From the NCBI GenBank assembly GCA_029882975.1, contig JAOUJW010000003.1, positions 1 through 64,000 on the forward strand: a stretch of 64,000 bases of DNA, written 5' to 3'. This document shows, one piece after another, positions 28,336 to 37,400 of this stretch (its first letter is position 1; every line of letters starts with the position of its first letter). The position numbers and the translations under genes were made by a program. Origin of the DNA: Gammaproteobacteria bacterium. GTDB taxonomy: Bacteria > Pseudomonadota > Gammaproteobacteria > SZUA-152. Under the pieces are notes generated by a model that was not told where the DNA came from, made no database searches, and worked only from the letters and a program-made list of their open reading frames with translations.

Positions 28336-29494
28336 ATCCATTCGAATGAGCTTAAACAGTTCCCGGCTTTGGGGGGAGCTTAGTCGTTTTTTCCGGTGGT
28401 GGCTCCAGGAACTGGAAGGAGTATTCGGATCCTTGCTGGGTGCCATAACGACATCAACACCCGGTATTGAAGTGCAACCTCAACACGACGGCTGGATTTT
28501 TGAGGTTCGCCGGGGCGTCACGCAGGGAGCTAAGCCCAATCTGTTTCTGGATTCCCTGCAATCGACAAGGAATCAGCAACAACTGCTGGATTGGATGGCC
28601 GAGCAAGGTATTGCTGCTGCGCCATCGGGTTCGAGCGGGTATTGCCTGCGCCCCTCGGCTGATCACTGTCTGGTGAAAAGCATTTCCTGGCCCGCTGCCG
28701 TGGCTCAAAATCTGGATCAAGTTATTAGCTATGAAATGGATCGGCATACCCCTTTTAGTGCTGATCAAGTTTATTACGATTATGTGGTATTGGATCAAAA
28801 CAAACCGACGCAGGCAGGTGCCGGGCAGGTACGGGTTTGTTTGGCGTTGGTGCCCAAGGCTTATCTCGATCCTCTTTTGGAGCAATTGCGGGTGCTGCCA
28901 GGGGAAGTATGCGCGGTTACGGTACCCCGATTCGACAATGTGGCGGAAGAAGTGGCGGTAGCGTTGCCGGGCTTGAATTTGTTGCCAACAAAGCCGCGCT
29001 CCAAACAACAAAGAAGCAGTCGTCGACTAGATGCCCTGCTGTTGTTGCTGGTTTCGGTTTTGCTGCTTAGTATTGTGGTGGTTCCCGGCATGCAACTGGA
29101 GCGTGCCAATACGGTTTTAAGTGATCGGTTACAAGCATTACGGGTACAAGTAAAAGAAATCAACCAAATGCGCCAGGACTTGCAGCACTATCAAACTGGC
29201 CTGCAGTTATTGGTGGAGCAAAAGCGCAATGAGGTGCATGTGTTGCAACTGATGACCGCGTTAAGCAAAGCATTACCGGATAATACCTGGCTGGAGGAGT
29301 TGTGGATCGAGAAGAACCAGGTGCAAATGCGGGGGCAGTCCGAAACGGCATCCTCTATACTCGCGGTGCTGGAATCGTCGGCATACTTCAGTCAAGTGCG
29401 CTTTGCCTCGCCACTAACGCAAAACAGTGCCAATCAGTACGAGCGTTTTCATATTGTAGCAACACGGGTTCCTAAAGGGGGTTCCGGTGGCTAA
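28319..29494 (+). CDS. gspL: GspL-like assembly protein with PilN-type C-terminus
   Basis: About 391 residues. The N-terminal cytoplasmic part is actin-like (VISYEMDRHTPFSADQVYYDYVVL), as in PilM/GspL. One membrane helix (LLLLLVSVLLLSIVVVPGM, ~245-265) is followed by a periplasmic PilN-like coiled coil and ferredoxin-like domain (LMTALSKALPDNTWLEELWI). It links the GspE ATPase to the platform. ATG 28319 lies inside the end of gspK, and fits better than a TTG 21 bases upstream. Confidence 0.87.
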   Translation: MNMKAESIRMSLNSSRLWGELSRFFRWWLQELEGVFGSLLGAITTSTPGIEVQPQHDGWIFEVRRGVTQGAKPNLFLDSLQSTRNQQQLLDWMAEQGIAAAPSGSSGYCLRPSADHCLVKSISWPAAVAQNLDQVISYEMDRHTPFSADQVYYDYVVLDQNKPTQAGAGQVRVCLALVPKAYLDPLLEQLRVLPGEVCAVTVPRFDNVAEEVAVALPGLNLLPTKPRSKQQRSSRRLDALLLLLVSVLLLSIVVVPGMQLERANTVLSDRLQALRVQVKEINQMRQDLQHYQTGLQLLVEQKRNEVHVLQLMTALSKALPDNTWLEELWIEKNQVQMRGQSETASSILAVLESSAYFSQVRFASPLTQNSANQYERFHIVATRVPKGGSGG

Positions 29495-30107
29495 GCTCAG
29501 TGTACCCGGTGACGCTGGACAAAGAAAATTCCTGGCGATGGCATTGCTTGGTATGTTTCTATCGGCTGTATACCTACTTCTGGTTTATCCTATGCAGGAG
29601 CAGTATACAGAATTGGAGCAGCGTCATGCTCGCTTATTACAGCAACTCGTCCGCTATGATCAAGCCTTGGCTATGCGTGAATCCTACCTGGAACAAATCA
29701 ATACACTCAATACCGATAAAGCGCTGCTGGAGTATTTCCTCGAAGAGAGTACGGCAGAACTGGCGTCGGCGTCCTTGCAGCAAAAAATAAAACAAATTAT
29801 TCAAAAAAATGAAGCTCGCCTCAACAGCAGTCAGATGCTTGTTTCCAATGCCACAGCCAAGCAGGCGTTGTCTCTATACCCGGTAACCTTAAAGGTGGTT
29901 ATGAAGGCGGATATGCGGGCGATGCAGCGTATTTTCTATGAACTGGTCAATGCCAGGCCGGTTTTGTTTGTTCATGATGTGAATATTAAAAGCCATGGAA
30001 ATCGACGTTTTCTGCAAACCACCGACGGAACGCAAATGCTGGATGTGGTGTTTCAATTAACGGCTTATATGCGACCGCCAATGCCGCAAGGGAAAGAGGA
30101 GAGCTAG
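29487..30107 (+). CDS. gspM: GspM/PilO-like inner-membrane protein
   Basis: 206 residues. One N-terminal membrane helix (FLAMALLGMFLSAVYLLLV), a coiled coil (residues ~35-100), then a ferredoxin-like domain (YPVTLKVVMKADMRAMQRIFYELVNARPVLFV). This is the PilO/GspMb layout, partner of GspL. GTG start at 29487 overlaps gspL by eight bases. Assigned by architecture and operon position. Confidence 0.82.
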   Translation: MAKLSVPGDAGQRKFLAMALLGMFLSAVYLLLVYPMQEQYTELEQRHARLLQQLVRYDQALAMRESYLEQINTLNTDKALLEYFLEESTAELASASLQQKIKQIIQKNEARLNSSQMLVSNATAKQALSLYPVTLKVVMKADMRAMQRIFYELVNARPVLFVHDVNIKSHGNRRFLQTTDGTQMLDVVFQLTAYMRPPMPQGKEES

Positions 30108-30109
30108 GT

Positions 30110-30688
30110 ATGTCTGTGCTCCGATCAGTATTGCTCATGACGATGGCGCTGTTACTGGCTGTTCTGTATTACCAGGTTCAGAAAACCGGCGTTATGTCAG
30201 AAGATGGTGTTTTGGTTGCGCAAGATCAGCTTTTGAGCGGGCAAAAAAAATCGAAAACTAAGATCGGTAACCATGGGGACGGTAATTATTCGGTGGGCAG
30301 TAAAGTGGGAAAACCGCAGCAGCGTATGTTGGGGGTGGCTTCCCCTATTTATGCTTATCGAGAAATGGTTGAAAGACCCTTGTTCAGCCAGAGTCGTCGA
30401 CCAGAGGCTCGCGTTGATGCATCGGTGTCGTCAAATGAACCACTAAAACCGGTGAATTTGGATGCTTTTCCCTGGCAGCTTAGCGGTATTTCCATTAAGG
30501 GTAAGAACAGAGCTGCTTTGATTTGGCACAAAAGTTTACGGCAGTCTTTTACGGTGAATGAAAGGGATAGTGAGCAGGGATGGACTATCAGGAAAATTTT
30601 AGCGGATTCGGTGGTGATGCAGGAAAGGGATAATGCAACCAATAAAGTAGAGTTATATTTGAGGGGGCCGGTACAGTTGGCAAAGTAG
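30110..30688 (+). CDS. GspC/GspN-like periplasmic component with HR-type domain
   Basis: 192 residues with an N-terminal membrane helix (LLMTMALLLAVLYY), a flexible basic linker, and a C-terminal beta domain: PLFSQSRRPEA, PWQLSGISIKGKNRAALIW, GWTIRKILADSVVMQ, ELYLRGP. This is the homology-region fold of GspC and short GspN proteins, which contacts the secretin N0 domain. There is no PDZ domain, and no other gspC in the operon, so this gene probably supplies the GspC role. Two bases separate it from gspM. Confidence 0.75.
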   Translation: MSVLRSVLLMTMALLLAVLYYQVQKTGVMSEDGVLVAQDQLLSGQKKSKTKIGNHGDGNYSVGSKVGKPQQRMLGVASPIYAYREMVERPLFSQSRRPEARVDASVSSNEPLKPVNLDAFPWQLSGISIKGKNRAALIWHKSLRQSFTVNERDSEQGWTIRKILADSVVMQERDNATNKVELYLRGPVQLAK

Positions 30689-30727
30689 CTGCGGAATAAC
30701 GTAGTGGTGGCTTTACCGCGATGTGTG

Positions 30728-33031
30728 ATGAAAATACAAAATCAATTGGGTTTATGGCGAAAAATTTATTTGAACAAAGCTTGGCCGGCCTGGGAGGGTT
30801 CCTTTGCTATTTTGCTAGTTTGGGGGTTGCAGGGTTGTGGTGTGACTGCGGGCGTAACATCGCCACTGCAAGCACTGCAACCACAACAACCGCAGGTGGG
30901 TATTTCCTTGGCGCAAGAAAACGCAAATCAAGAGCACATGCCGGGCGGCAGGCCGGATCAAAGTCGGTCGTTACAAGATAGTCTGATTTCAGGGACGGGC
31001 GTTTTTCTGAATTCGCAGTTCCGGGATGCTGGAAATTCCGTGCGCCACGGTAAAAAAGGTGGCGTGACACTGAATTTTGAAAAAGCGGATATTAGCAAAG
31101 TTGTGGACATGATGTTGGGGAATCTGCTCAAGGTGAATTATTTTGTCGACCCGGCAGTGCGGGGAAGTGTGACCCTGCAAACATCCCGCCCCATTCGCGA
31201 TGCCGATGTGCTGCCCATACTGGAGAATATTCTTAAAACCAATAATGCCAAACTACTGCATAGTAACGGTTTATATCAGATTGTTCCCGAAAAAAGTCAT
31301 ACTGTTGCCAGCGCCGGTCTGGGGAGGCGCGCAGTCGGTGCCGGTACCGGTTTGCACATTCTGCCTCTGCGTTATATCGGTGCAGAGCAGATGGCGGCAG
31401 TGTTGCAACCGTTGGCAGATAAAGGTGCCGCGGTTATCGTGGATAAAGACCGCAACTTGCTCATGTTGGAAGCTTCGGCGCAGGACTTGAGTGTTATGTT
31501 GGAACTGGCGGATATGTTTGATGTGGATTGGCTCCAGGGTATGTCGATTGCTTTGTTGCAGGTGAGGCACGCCAGTGCGGAGACTTTGGTTAAGGAGTTG
31601 GACGGTATCTTTCTGTCTCAAAGTAAACAATCTCCGCTCAATGGGGTTTTACGCTTTGTGCCAATAGAGCGACTCAACGCTATACTGGCAATCAGTACCC
31701 AAGGTCAGTACCTGGGGCGAGTGCAGGAGTGGCTGCAGCGTTTGGATGTGCCGGGTAGCGGCGAAGGCGAGCAATTGTTTGTCTATCCAGTGGAAAACGG
31801 AAACGCGGCCGATCTCGCCGGCACTTTGAACGAGTTGTTTGCCGATGTGGGTGCAGTGCCGGCGTCAGGGAAGAATGAATCCACTGCGGATTTGGCTCCA
31901 GGCCTGAAGCCCGTAACGTTGTCCAGTCTCGGAGAAACGGCTGCGGCTAAACCGCCAGCGGTCCCGGCATCGCAGCAGAGCAGCGCTCCGATGCAAGGAG
32001 CCGAAAAATCCGTCGGTGTGGTGGCTGCCGTAGGCGGTCACATCCGAATCATGGCGGCCAAGGATAACAATGTGTTGCTCATACTGGCCAGTCCGTCTGA
32101 TTATTCCCGCATTGAGACCGCCATCAAAAAACTGGATGTGGCGCCATTGCAGGTGTTGGTTGAGGCCTCAATCATTGATGTGCGCTTGAGCGGTGAGCTG
32201 AACTATGGAATGCAGTGGTTTTTCAACAACCGTTTGGGGAGCAACTACAGTGGCGACGGGTCTGTTGGGGGCGCGTTGTCCTTTTCACCCACGTTTAGTT
32301 ATAACGTGGTAAATCGTAGTGATCAGTTACGCAGCCTGTTAGGGTTGTTGGCCTCCGACGGTAAAGTCGATGTCTTATCATCCCCAAGCCTGATGGTACG
32401 TAACAATCAAACGGCCAATATTCGAGTAGGTGACCAACAGCCTGTTTCCACCGCCTTGGTGTCCGCAGAAGGTAAAGTCGTGGCGTCATCGGTTCAGTTC
32501 AAGGATACCGGGGTGCTGTTGGAGGTGACGCCGAGAGTGAATTCAGGTGGTATGGTTTCTTTGGATGTTATTCAGGAAGTGACCGACGTGGGCGATATTG
32601 ACGAAGCCACAGGACAGCGAGCTTTTCTGCGCCGTTCCATTCAAAGTACGGTGGCGGTGAACAGCGGTGAGACCGTAGTGCTGGGAGGCTTGATTCGGGA
32701 AAACAAGGTGCAAGGTAAAACCGGTGTACCGGTGTTGCGGGACATTCCTTTTTTAGGGTGGTTGTTTGGTAAAACCATTACCAGTACCAGTCGTACCGAG
32801 CTGTTGATTATGCTCACGCCCAAAGTTATTCGTAATAGCAGTGAAGCCAGACGTGTAACGGCAGAGTACCGCCAAAAATTGCGCTATATTGAATCCAGTT
32901 TACCGCCGCCATCAACAATAAACACCGGGGTTGCTCCTGCGGCTTTGCAACGGGATTCGAAAAATACCGCTATACAAGCTACGGATATACAGAGTGCGGA
33001 TAGGCAAAGCGAGAAAACGTTGGGGCAGTGA
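30728..33031 (+). CDS. gspD: Type II secretion secretin GspD
   Basis: About 767 residues. Lipoprotein-like signal ending LVWGLQGC, so the secretin may carry its own lipid anchor. N0/N1 domains begin at VTLNFEKADISKVVDMML, N2-N3 with LLMLEASAQDLSVMLELADM and PIERLNAILAIS, an Ala/Pro/Ser-rich insertion (~385-440), then the secretin core with VRNNQTANIRVGDQQPV, ETVVLGGLIRENK and PVLRDIPFLGWLFG. The C-terminus is a hydrophilic tail. Placement last in the operon is unusual compared with the classical gspC-D-E order. ATG 30728 is preferred over the upstream 30704 start. Confidence 0.92.
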   Translation: MKIQNQLGLWRKIYLNKAWPAWEGSFAILLVWGLQGCGVTAGVTSPLQALQPQQPQVGISLAQENANQEHMPGGRPDQSRSLQDSLISGTGVFLNSQFRDAGNSVRHGKKGGVTLNFEKADISKVVDMMLGNLLKVNYFVDPAVRGSVTLQTSRPIRDADVLPILENILKTNNAKLLHSNGLYQIVPEKSHTVASAGLGRRAVGAGTGLHILPLRYIGAEQMAAVLQPLADKGAAVIVDKDRNLLMLEASAQDLSVMLELADMFDVDWLQGMSIALLQVRHASAETLVKELDGIFLSQSKQSPLNGVLRFVPIERLNAILAISTQGQYLGRVQEWLQRLDVPGSGEGEQLFVYPVENGNAADLAGTLNELFADVGAVPASGKNESTADLAPGLKPVTLSSLGETAAAKPPAVPASQQSSAPMQGAEKSVGVVAAVGGHIRIMAAKDNNVLLILASPSDYSRIETAIKKLDVAPLQVLVEASIIDVRLSGELNYGMQWFFNNRLGSNYSGDGSVGGALSFSPTFSYNVVNRSDQLRSLLGLLASDGKVDVLSSPSLMVRNNQTANIRVGDQQPVSTALVSAEGKVVASSVQFKDTGVLLEVTPRVNSGGMVSLDVIQEVTDVGDIDEATGQRAFLRRSIQSTVAVNSGETVVLGGLIRENKVQGKTGVPVLRDIPFLGWLFGKTITSTSRTELLIMLTPKVIRNSSEARRVTAEYRQKLRYIESSLPPPSTINTGVAPAALQRDSKNTAIQATDIQSADRQSEKTLGQ

Positions 33032-33083
33032 CGAAGGTCTGCCTTATTAATGCGGTGATGGATGTTGCGCTGTTGCGACGGCT

Positions 33084-33725
33084 CTAAACGATTCCGTGCT
33101 GCTTGGCTGCCAGCGCGGCCTGAGTACGGTTGCGGACATGCAACTTAGCCAAAATGGAGCTGACATGAAATTTGACAGTGGTTTCGCTGATCAGTAGCTT
33201 TTTACTGATGTCGCGGTTACTGTTGCCAGTGGCCAGAAATCTTAAAATTTCTATTTCACGTTTGCTTAGAGGTTCTTCGCCGATAGGTTTCTTGGTGCCG
33301 GCACGCATATGTGCCGCCAGTTTGGCTGCAACGAGGGGGTCTAAATAAGTCCCTCCTTCTTGTACTACCCGAATGGCCTTGATTAATTCTCGATAATCGG
33401 ATTTTTTTAGCAAATACCCGCAAGCTCCTTGCTCCAAGGCGTTAACAATAGTTTTTTCATCTTCCAGTGTCGTGTAGACGATCACTTTGGGTTTTTGGGG
33501 TAATGAATGGAGGTTGGACACAGCCAGTAGATAGTTGGGGTTGGCTGCGTCCAAAATAACGACATCAGCCTCAAATTTCTTAGCGTGGCGGCTCAGTTCC
33601 ACAGCGCAAGGCGTCTGGGCAAGCACCGTAACGTCGGTTTCCTGCTCCAGCATATGTGTCAATCCATAACGAACAATGGAATGTTCGTCGCAAATAATGA
33701 TGCCTACTGTACCGTCTGTACTCAC
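33084..33725 (-). CDS. NarL/FixJ-family response regulator
   Basis: 213 residues: receiver domain (IIICDEHSIVRYGL, phospho-Asp in VVILDAANP, Thr and Lys in VYTTLEDE and GYLLKKSDY) and LuxR-type helix-turn-helix (LSKREIEILRFLATGNSNRDISKKLLISETTVKFHVSSILAKL). GTG start at 33725 with GAGGGGGAAAA upstream. No sensor kinase is adjacent, so it is an orphan. It is tail to tail with the T2SS operon and divergent from the giant oxidase gene across 740 bases, which makes it a candidate regulator of either; this is inference. Confidence 0.9.
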   Translation of the reverse strand: MSTDGTVGIIICDEHSIVRYGLTHMLEQETDVTVLAQTPCAVELSRHAKKFEADVVILDAANPNYLLAVSNLHSLPQKPKVIVYTTLEDEKTIVNALEQGACGYLLKKSDYRELIKAIRVVQEGGTYLDPLVAAKLAAHMRAGTKKPIGEEPLSKREIEILRFLATGNSNRDISKKLLISETTVKFHVSSILAKLHVRNRTQAALAAKQHGIV

Positions 33726-33890
33726 AGGTTTTCCCCCTCTATGAAACGCAAACCTGTTGGTATGCGGAAAACAAGTGATATGCTCAATGCGTTTGTTGTT
33801 GTACTCGCGTGACTCATAACTTTTGAGCAGCTGTTAGCTTTATTAACCGGACAGCTGGAGCCCTGACCGTGACTCTGGGGTCACTTTGGC

Positions 33891-33941
33891 GTTTGTGCTA
33901 ATTCGTTCTGCGATATATCGCAGTTAGCAAATTACACAAAC
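33891..33941. promoter_or_regulatory. Extended imperfect dyad with perfect 16-bp core
   Basis: Core CTGCGATATATCGCAG (33908-33923) is a perfect palindrome. The arms continue outward as GTTTGTG on the left and CACAAAC on the right, with related GCTAA/TTAGC segments between, giving about 51 bp of two-fold symmetry. It lies ~170 bp from the NarL-type regulator start and ~525 bp from the oxidase start. Likely an operator for a dimeric regulator; which one is unknown. Confidence 0.55.
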
Positions 33942-34390
33942 AGTTATTAAGCCTTGACGTAGCAAATTTTTTAGACTTTTCACAAGTTTTGTAGTACTCG
34001 CTACTGACGCGGTTTGCTGCCTGCATGTGGCAAAGTGCGTATCCTTGTTAAACTATACTCTTTTGTTTGGTTATATTTATTAAAACTAGCTTAAACCTTG
34101 ATAATTCACGCTTGTGCTCTCCTCTATGCCCGCTGGGTTTCTGGTTTATTTATTAAGAGGCGACTTAGTATCAGTATACATCATAACCAAGCTCTTACCT
34201 GCAAGCAATACGTTGGCATCAAAATACCTGATCGAAAGTATAGGCACCTACCGTTCGAAAGATACTTCAATATCCACCATTTGCTTAATGTTATCTTGAG
34301 TTGGCTCAAGTACTCTGGCTCCAGCTGTAAAAAGAAGAGATAACTGGAAACTATAGAAAGCTGAATCCGGATTTGTTGGGGGGAGAAATG

Positions 34391-34419
34391 AAACACCCGT
34401 GTGAGTGGGGCGTGTTTTT
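34391..34419 (+). terminator. Terminator-like hairpin in the oxidase leader
   Basis: AAACACCC and GGCGTGTTT can pair imperfectly (6 outer bases plus GC pairs) and are followed by TTTTT, 47 bases before the oxidase start. An in-frame ATG at 34388 preceded by GGGGGGAGAA would translate through the hairpin, so an attenuator-like arrangement is possible. Evidence is structural only. Confidence 0.35.
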
Positions 34420-34465
34420 CCACATTTCTTGGGTCAGCATTTCGCAAAGCTATTGGAGGGTAGTT

Positions 34466-37400
34466 ATGAATAGCGGCGTAGGAGGTAAACGCGCGTCAAA
34501 GCATTTGCTATTGACGGCAGCGTTAGGGGTGAATTTGTTCGCGGTGGCGGGAGTGGCGCAGTCCGCTGTCACCTGCGGGCGTACAGTGGTGGCAAATGTG
34601 GTGGCCATAGACCAACCGGTGATGTTTAACCGACTGGGGGCTTCCAACATCAACGGTATGATATACGCACTGGAGCGGGATGTGGTGCTTGCCGGGGGCG
34701 TGGAAATGTTACGCCCGGACAAACGTCCACGTCCTTTGGTGTTACGTGTTCGTACAGGCGATTGTTTGACTGTAAACCTGCGTAACGGTTTACGCGTAGC
34801 CAATCCCAATCAGCCGCCGATAAACATACCACCTTTGTTCAACACCTTGATAAACAATCAGGTGGCGGATCGGCATGTGAGCATGTTTGTAACCGGCATG
34901 CAATACATGAACGGCCCCGATGCGGATGACGGCGCATTTGTTGGCAACAATGCCGACAATACCGTACCGCAGGGTGGAACTAAAACCTATACCTTGTATG
35001 CCGAGAAAGAAGGCGCTTTTGCTATGCGAGGCATGGCCACAACGGTAGGCTCCGACGCCAACCAGGGCAACGCGGCCAACCTGCTGTTTGGCTCTGTTAT
35101 CGTGCAACCGAAAAATTCGGCTATTTACCGCAGCCAGATAACCCAAGAGGAAATGCGTTTGGCCTCTTTGGATTTGAACCCGGCTTCGCCCACTTGCGGT
35201 GCGCAAAACCAGACACCCGCCGGTCATCCTGTGATTGACTATGAAGCCCGTTATCCGGCGGCAAACTGCAACACCGTTGTGGCCGGTGGCACGGGCGCGA
35301 ATCTGGGAGCGGATGTGTGGGTGGCCGAAGGTAAAGCCGGCTTGCCCGTGGTCAATATGATCAATGTGGCAAACAGCGAAATCGTCCACTCGGAAATTAA
35401 CGCTTTTGTTGGTTACGGTCCCAGCGGTGCTCTGTCTGCTCCGAATACCGGTCCCCATGTGGGCCAGATGGGCCACTATCCACCGGACACCTATCCCTTG
35501 GAGTCTGTAGGTAAACGCAACCCTACCGTACCCAATCGTCTGGAGCCGTTCCGGGATTTTGCTTCCATCTTCCATGATGAGCCGGCAACCAAGCAGGCGT
35601 TCCCCGGTTTTTATGAACCCGGTGCAGTGGGCGGCAGTGATGTGTTTCGTTATGTACTGGCCGGAGTTAAAGACGGTTTTATGATTAACTACGGTTCCGG
35701 CGGTATTGGTTCGGAGATTCTGGCCAACCGATTGGGCGTTGGCCCCATGCACGATTGTTTGACCTGTGCCTATGAAGAATTTTTCTTAACTTCCTATACC
35801 GTGGGTGATCCGGCTATGTTGGTGGATATTCCCGCCAACTTTGGTCTGGAGGCGTGTAATCCGGCGGGTTTGGGCGGAGCCGCTTGTGCGGCTACCGGTC
35901 CTAAAGCCACTAAAGCGTTATATACGGAAGACCCTTCCAATGTACATCACAGTTACACCGGGGACTTTACCAAGTTCCGTAATGTGCACGTGGGTGCGGA
36001 ACAGCATGTGTTCCATTTGCACAACCACCAATGGTTGTACAACCCCAATGATGATAACTCCAACTATCTGGATGCCCAGGGCATAGGTCCCGGCGCCGGT
36101 TATACCTATGAAATCAACTTTGGCGGTTCCGGTAACCGTAACAAAACCTCCGGTGACGCCATATTCCACTGTCACTTCTACCCGCACTTTGCCCAGGGTA
36201 TGTGGTATCACTGGCGTAACCACGACACCTTCGAAGCGGGTACGGAACTGCAAACCAGTGTCACCGGCGGTGGTTTCCACGTACCGTTTACCCAAGACGG
36301 TTTAGGTTTGGGTGACGGTACGCCCGCGCCGGGTGCCCGAGCTTTACCGGATGCGGAAATCGTGGCCGGTGCGCCCATTCCTGCCCTGGTACCGCTGCCG
36401 GGTAAAGCTATGGCGCCCATGCCCGGTGCCGTATCCCTTAAACCCAATCCGCTGTTAGTCAACGTGATTGATCCCGGTACCGGTGCTGTCGTGGGCCAAC
36501 AAAATGCGGGTAGTTTGGCGGATGTGGCTCGACCTTTGACGGTAAACCCCGGATATCCTTTCTGGGTGGCGGGTATCGAAGATATCGTAGGGCAACGGCC
36601 GCCTACGCCACCGCTGGATATGGCCAGTGCAGCAGATGTGGCTGCGGCCAAAGCACAAAACCCCGGACTGTTCGCCAATTTGGTGGACACACAAGCCGGT
36701 GGTTGGGACGGCGGTCTGCCTCGCGCTGCCTTGCAGGGTTACGCGGCCGGTGGTGCGGATCTCGCCAATGTGATTTCTCCCATCGACTTCACCAAAGCCG
36801 TAGGTAAGGCTCAGGCGGTGTTTTATCCTGAAGCCGGTACCGACGTGGAACAACTGGCTATGGCAACTCACGGTAAACGTTGTCATGATACGTACATGGC
36901 AGATGGGTCTGCGGCTACCTGTGCCGATCCCGGCGCCAATGAAGGTGGCTTTATCCTTAACGGCCAACTGCCCGCAATCGGCGCTCCGTTTAACGAGCCC
37001 TGTGTGGATGACCTCGGTCAGCGTTTGGGGAACGGTTCCAATCCCATGTTCTTTAACGCAGCGTTGACGACAGCCGGTAGTGCGGCGGGAATGAGTTCTT
37101 TCGGTTCCAGTCCTTTTAATGCGGATAATCCCCGTATTTATAAAGGTGCGAACATTCAATACGACGCCGTCTTGAACAAAGTGGGTTACCACTATCCTCA
37201 GCAACGTATTATTGCTCTGTGGGAAGATGCGGTGCCCATTATCACCAAAGCCAAACCGGGTGAGCCCCTGGTTATGCGTCTGAATACTTTTGATTGTGCC
37301 GTATTCCAACACACCAACCTGGTACCGGAAGTGTATGAAGCGGACGATTATCAAGTGCGTACGCCTACCGACATTATCGGTCAGCACATTCACTTGCCTA

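Larger units (their letters stand above)
33726..34465. other. Long AT-rich intergenic region upstream of the giant oxidase gene
   Basis: 740 bases with no convincing gene. Small open frames at 34098-34343 and 34114-34299 lack ribosome-binding sites and family features. It contains a 51-bp dyad (33891-33941), a short GTGAC/GTCAC inverted repeat (33869-33884) and a hairpin with a T-run (34391-34419) in the probable leader. Such length suggests complex regulation of the divergent genes. Confidence 0.6.

Noticed and set aside
28454-29011. 185-residue minus-strand frame opposite gspL
   Set aside because: Shadow of a well-supported T2SS gene; no start signal or family features.
34098-34343. Small open frames in the oxidase upstream region
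   Set aside because: Non-standard or unsupported starts, no recognisable domain, AT-rich random-looking composition.
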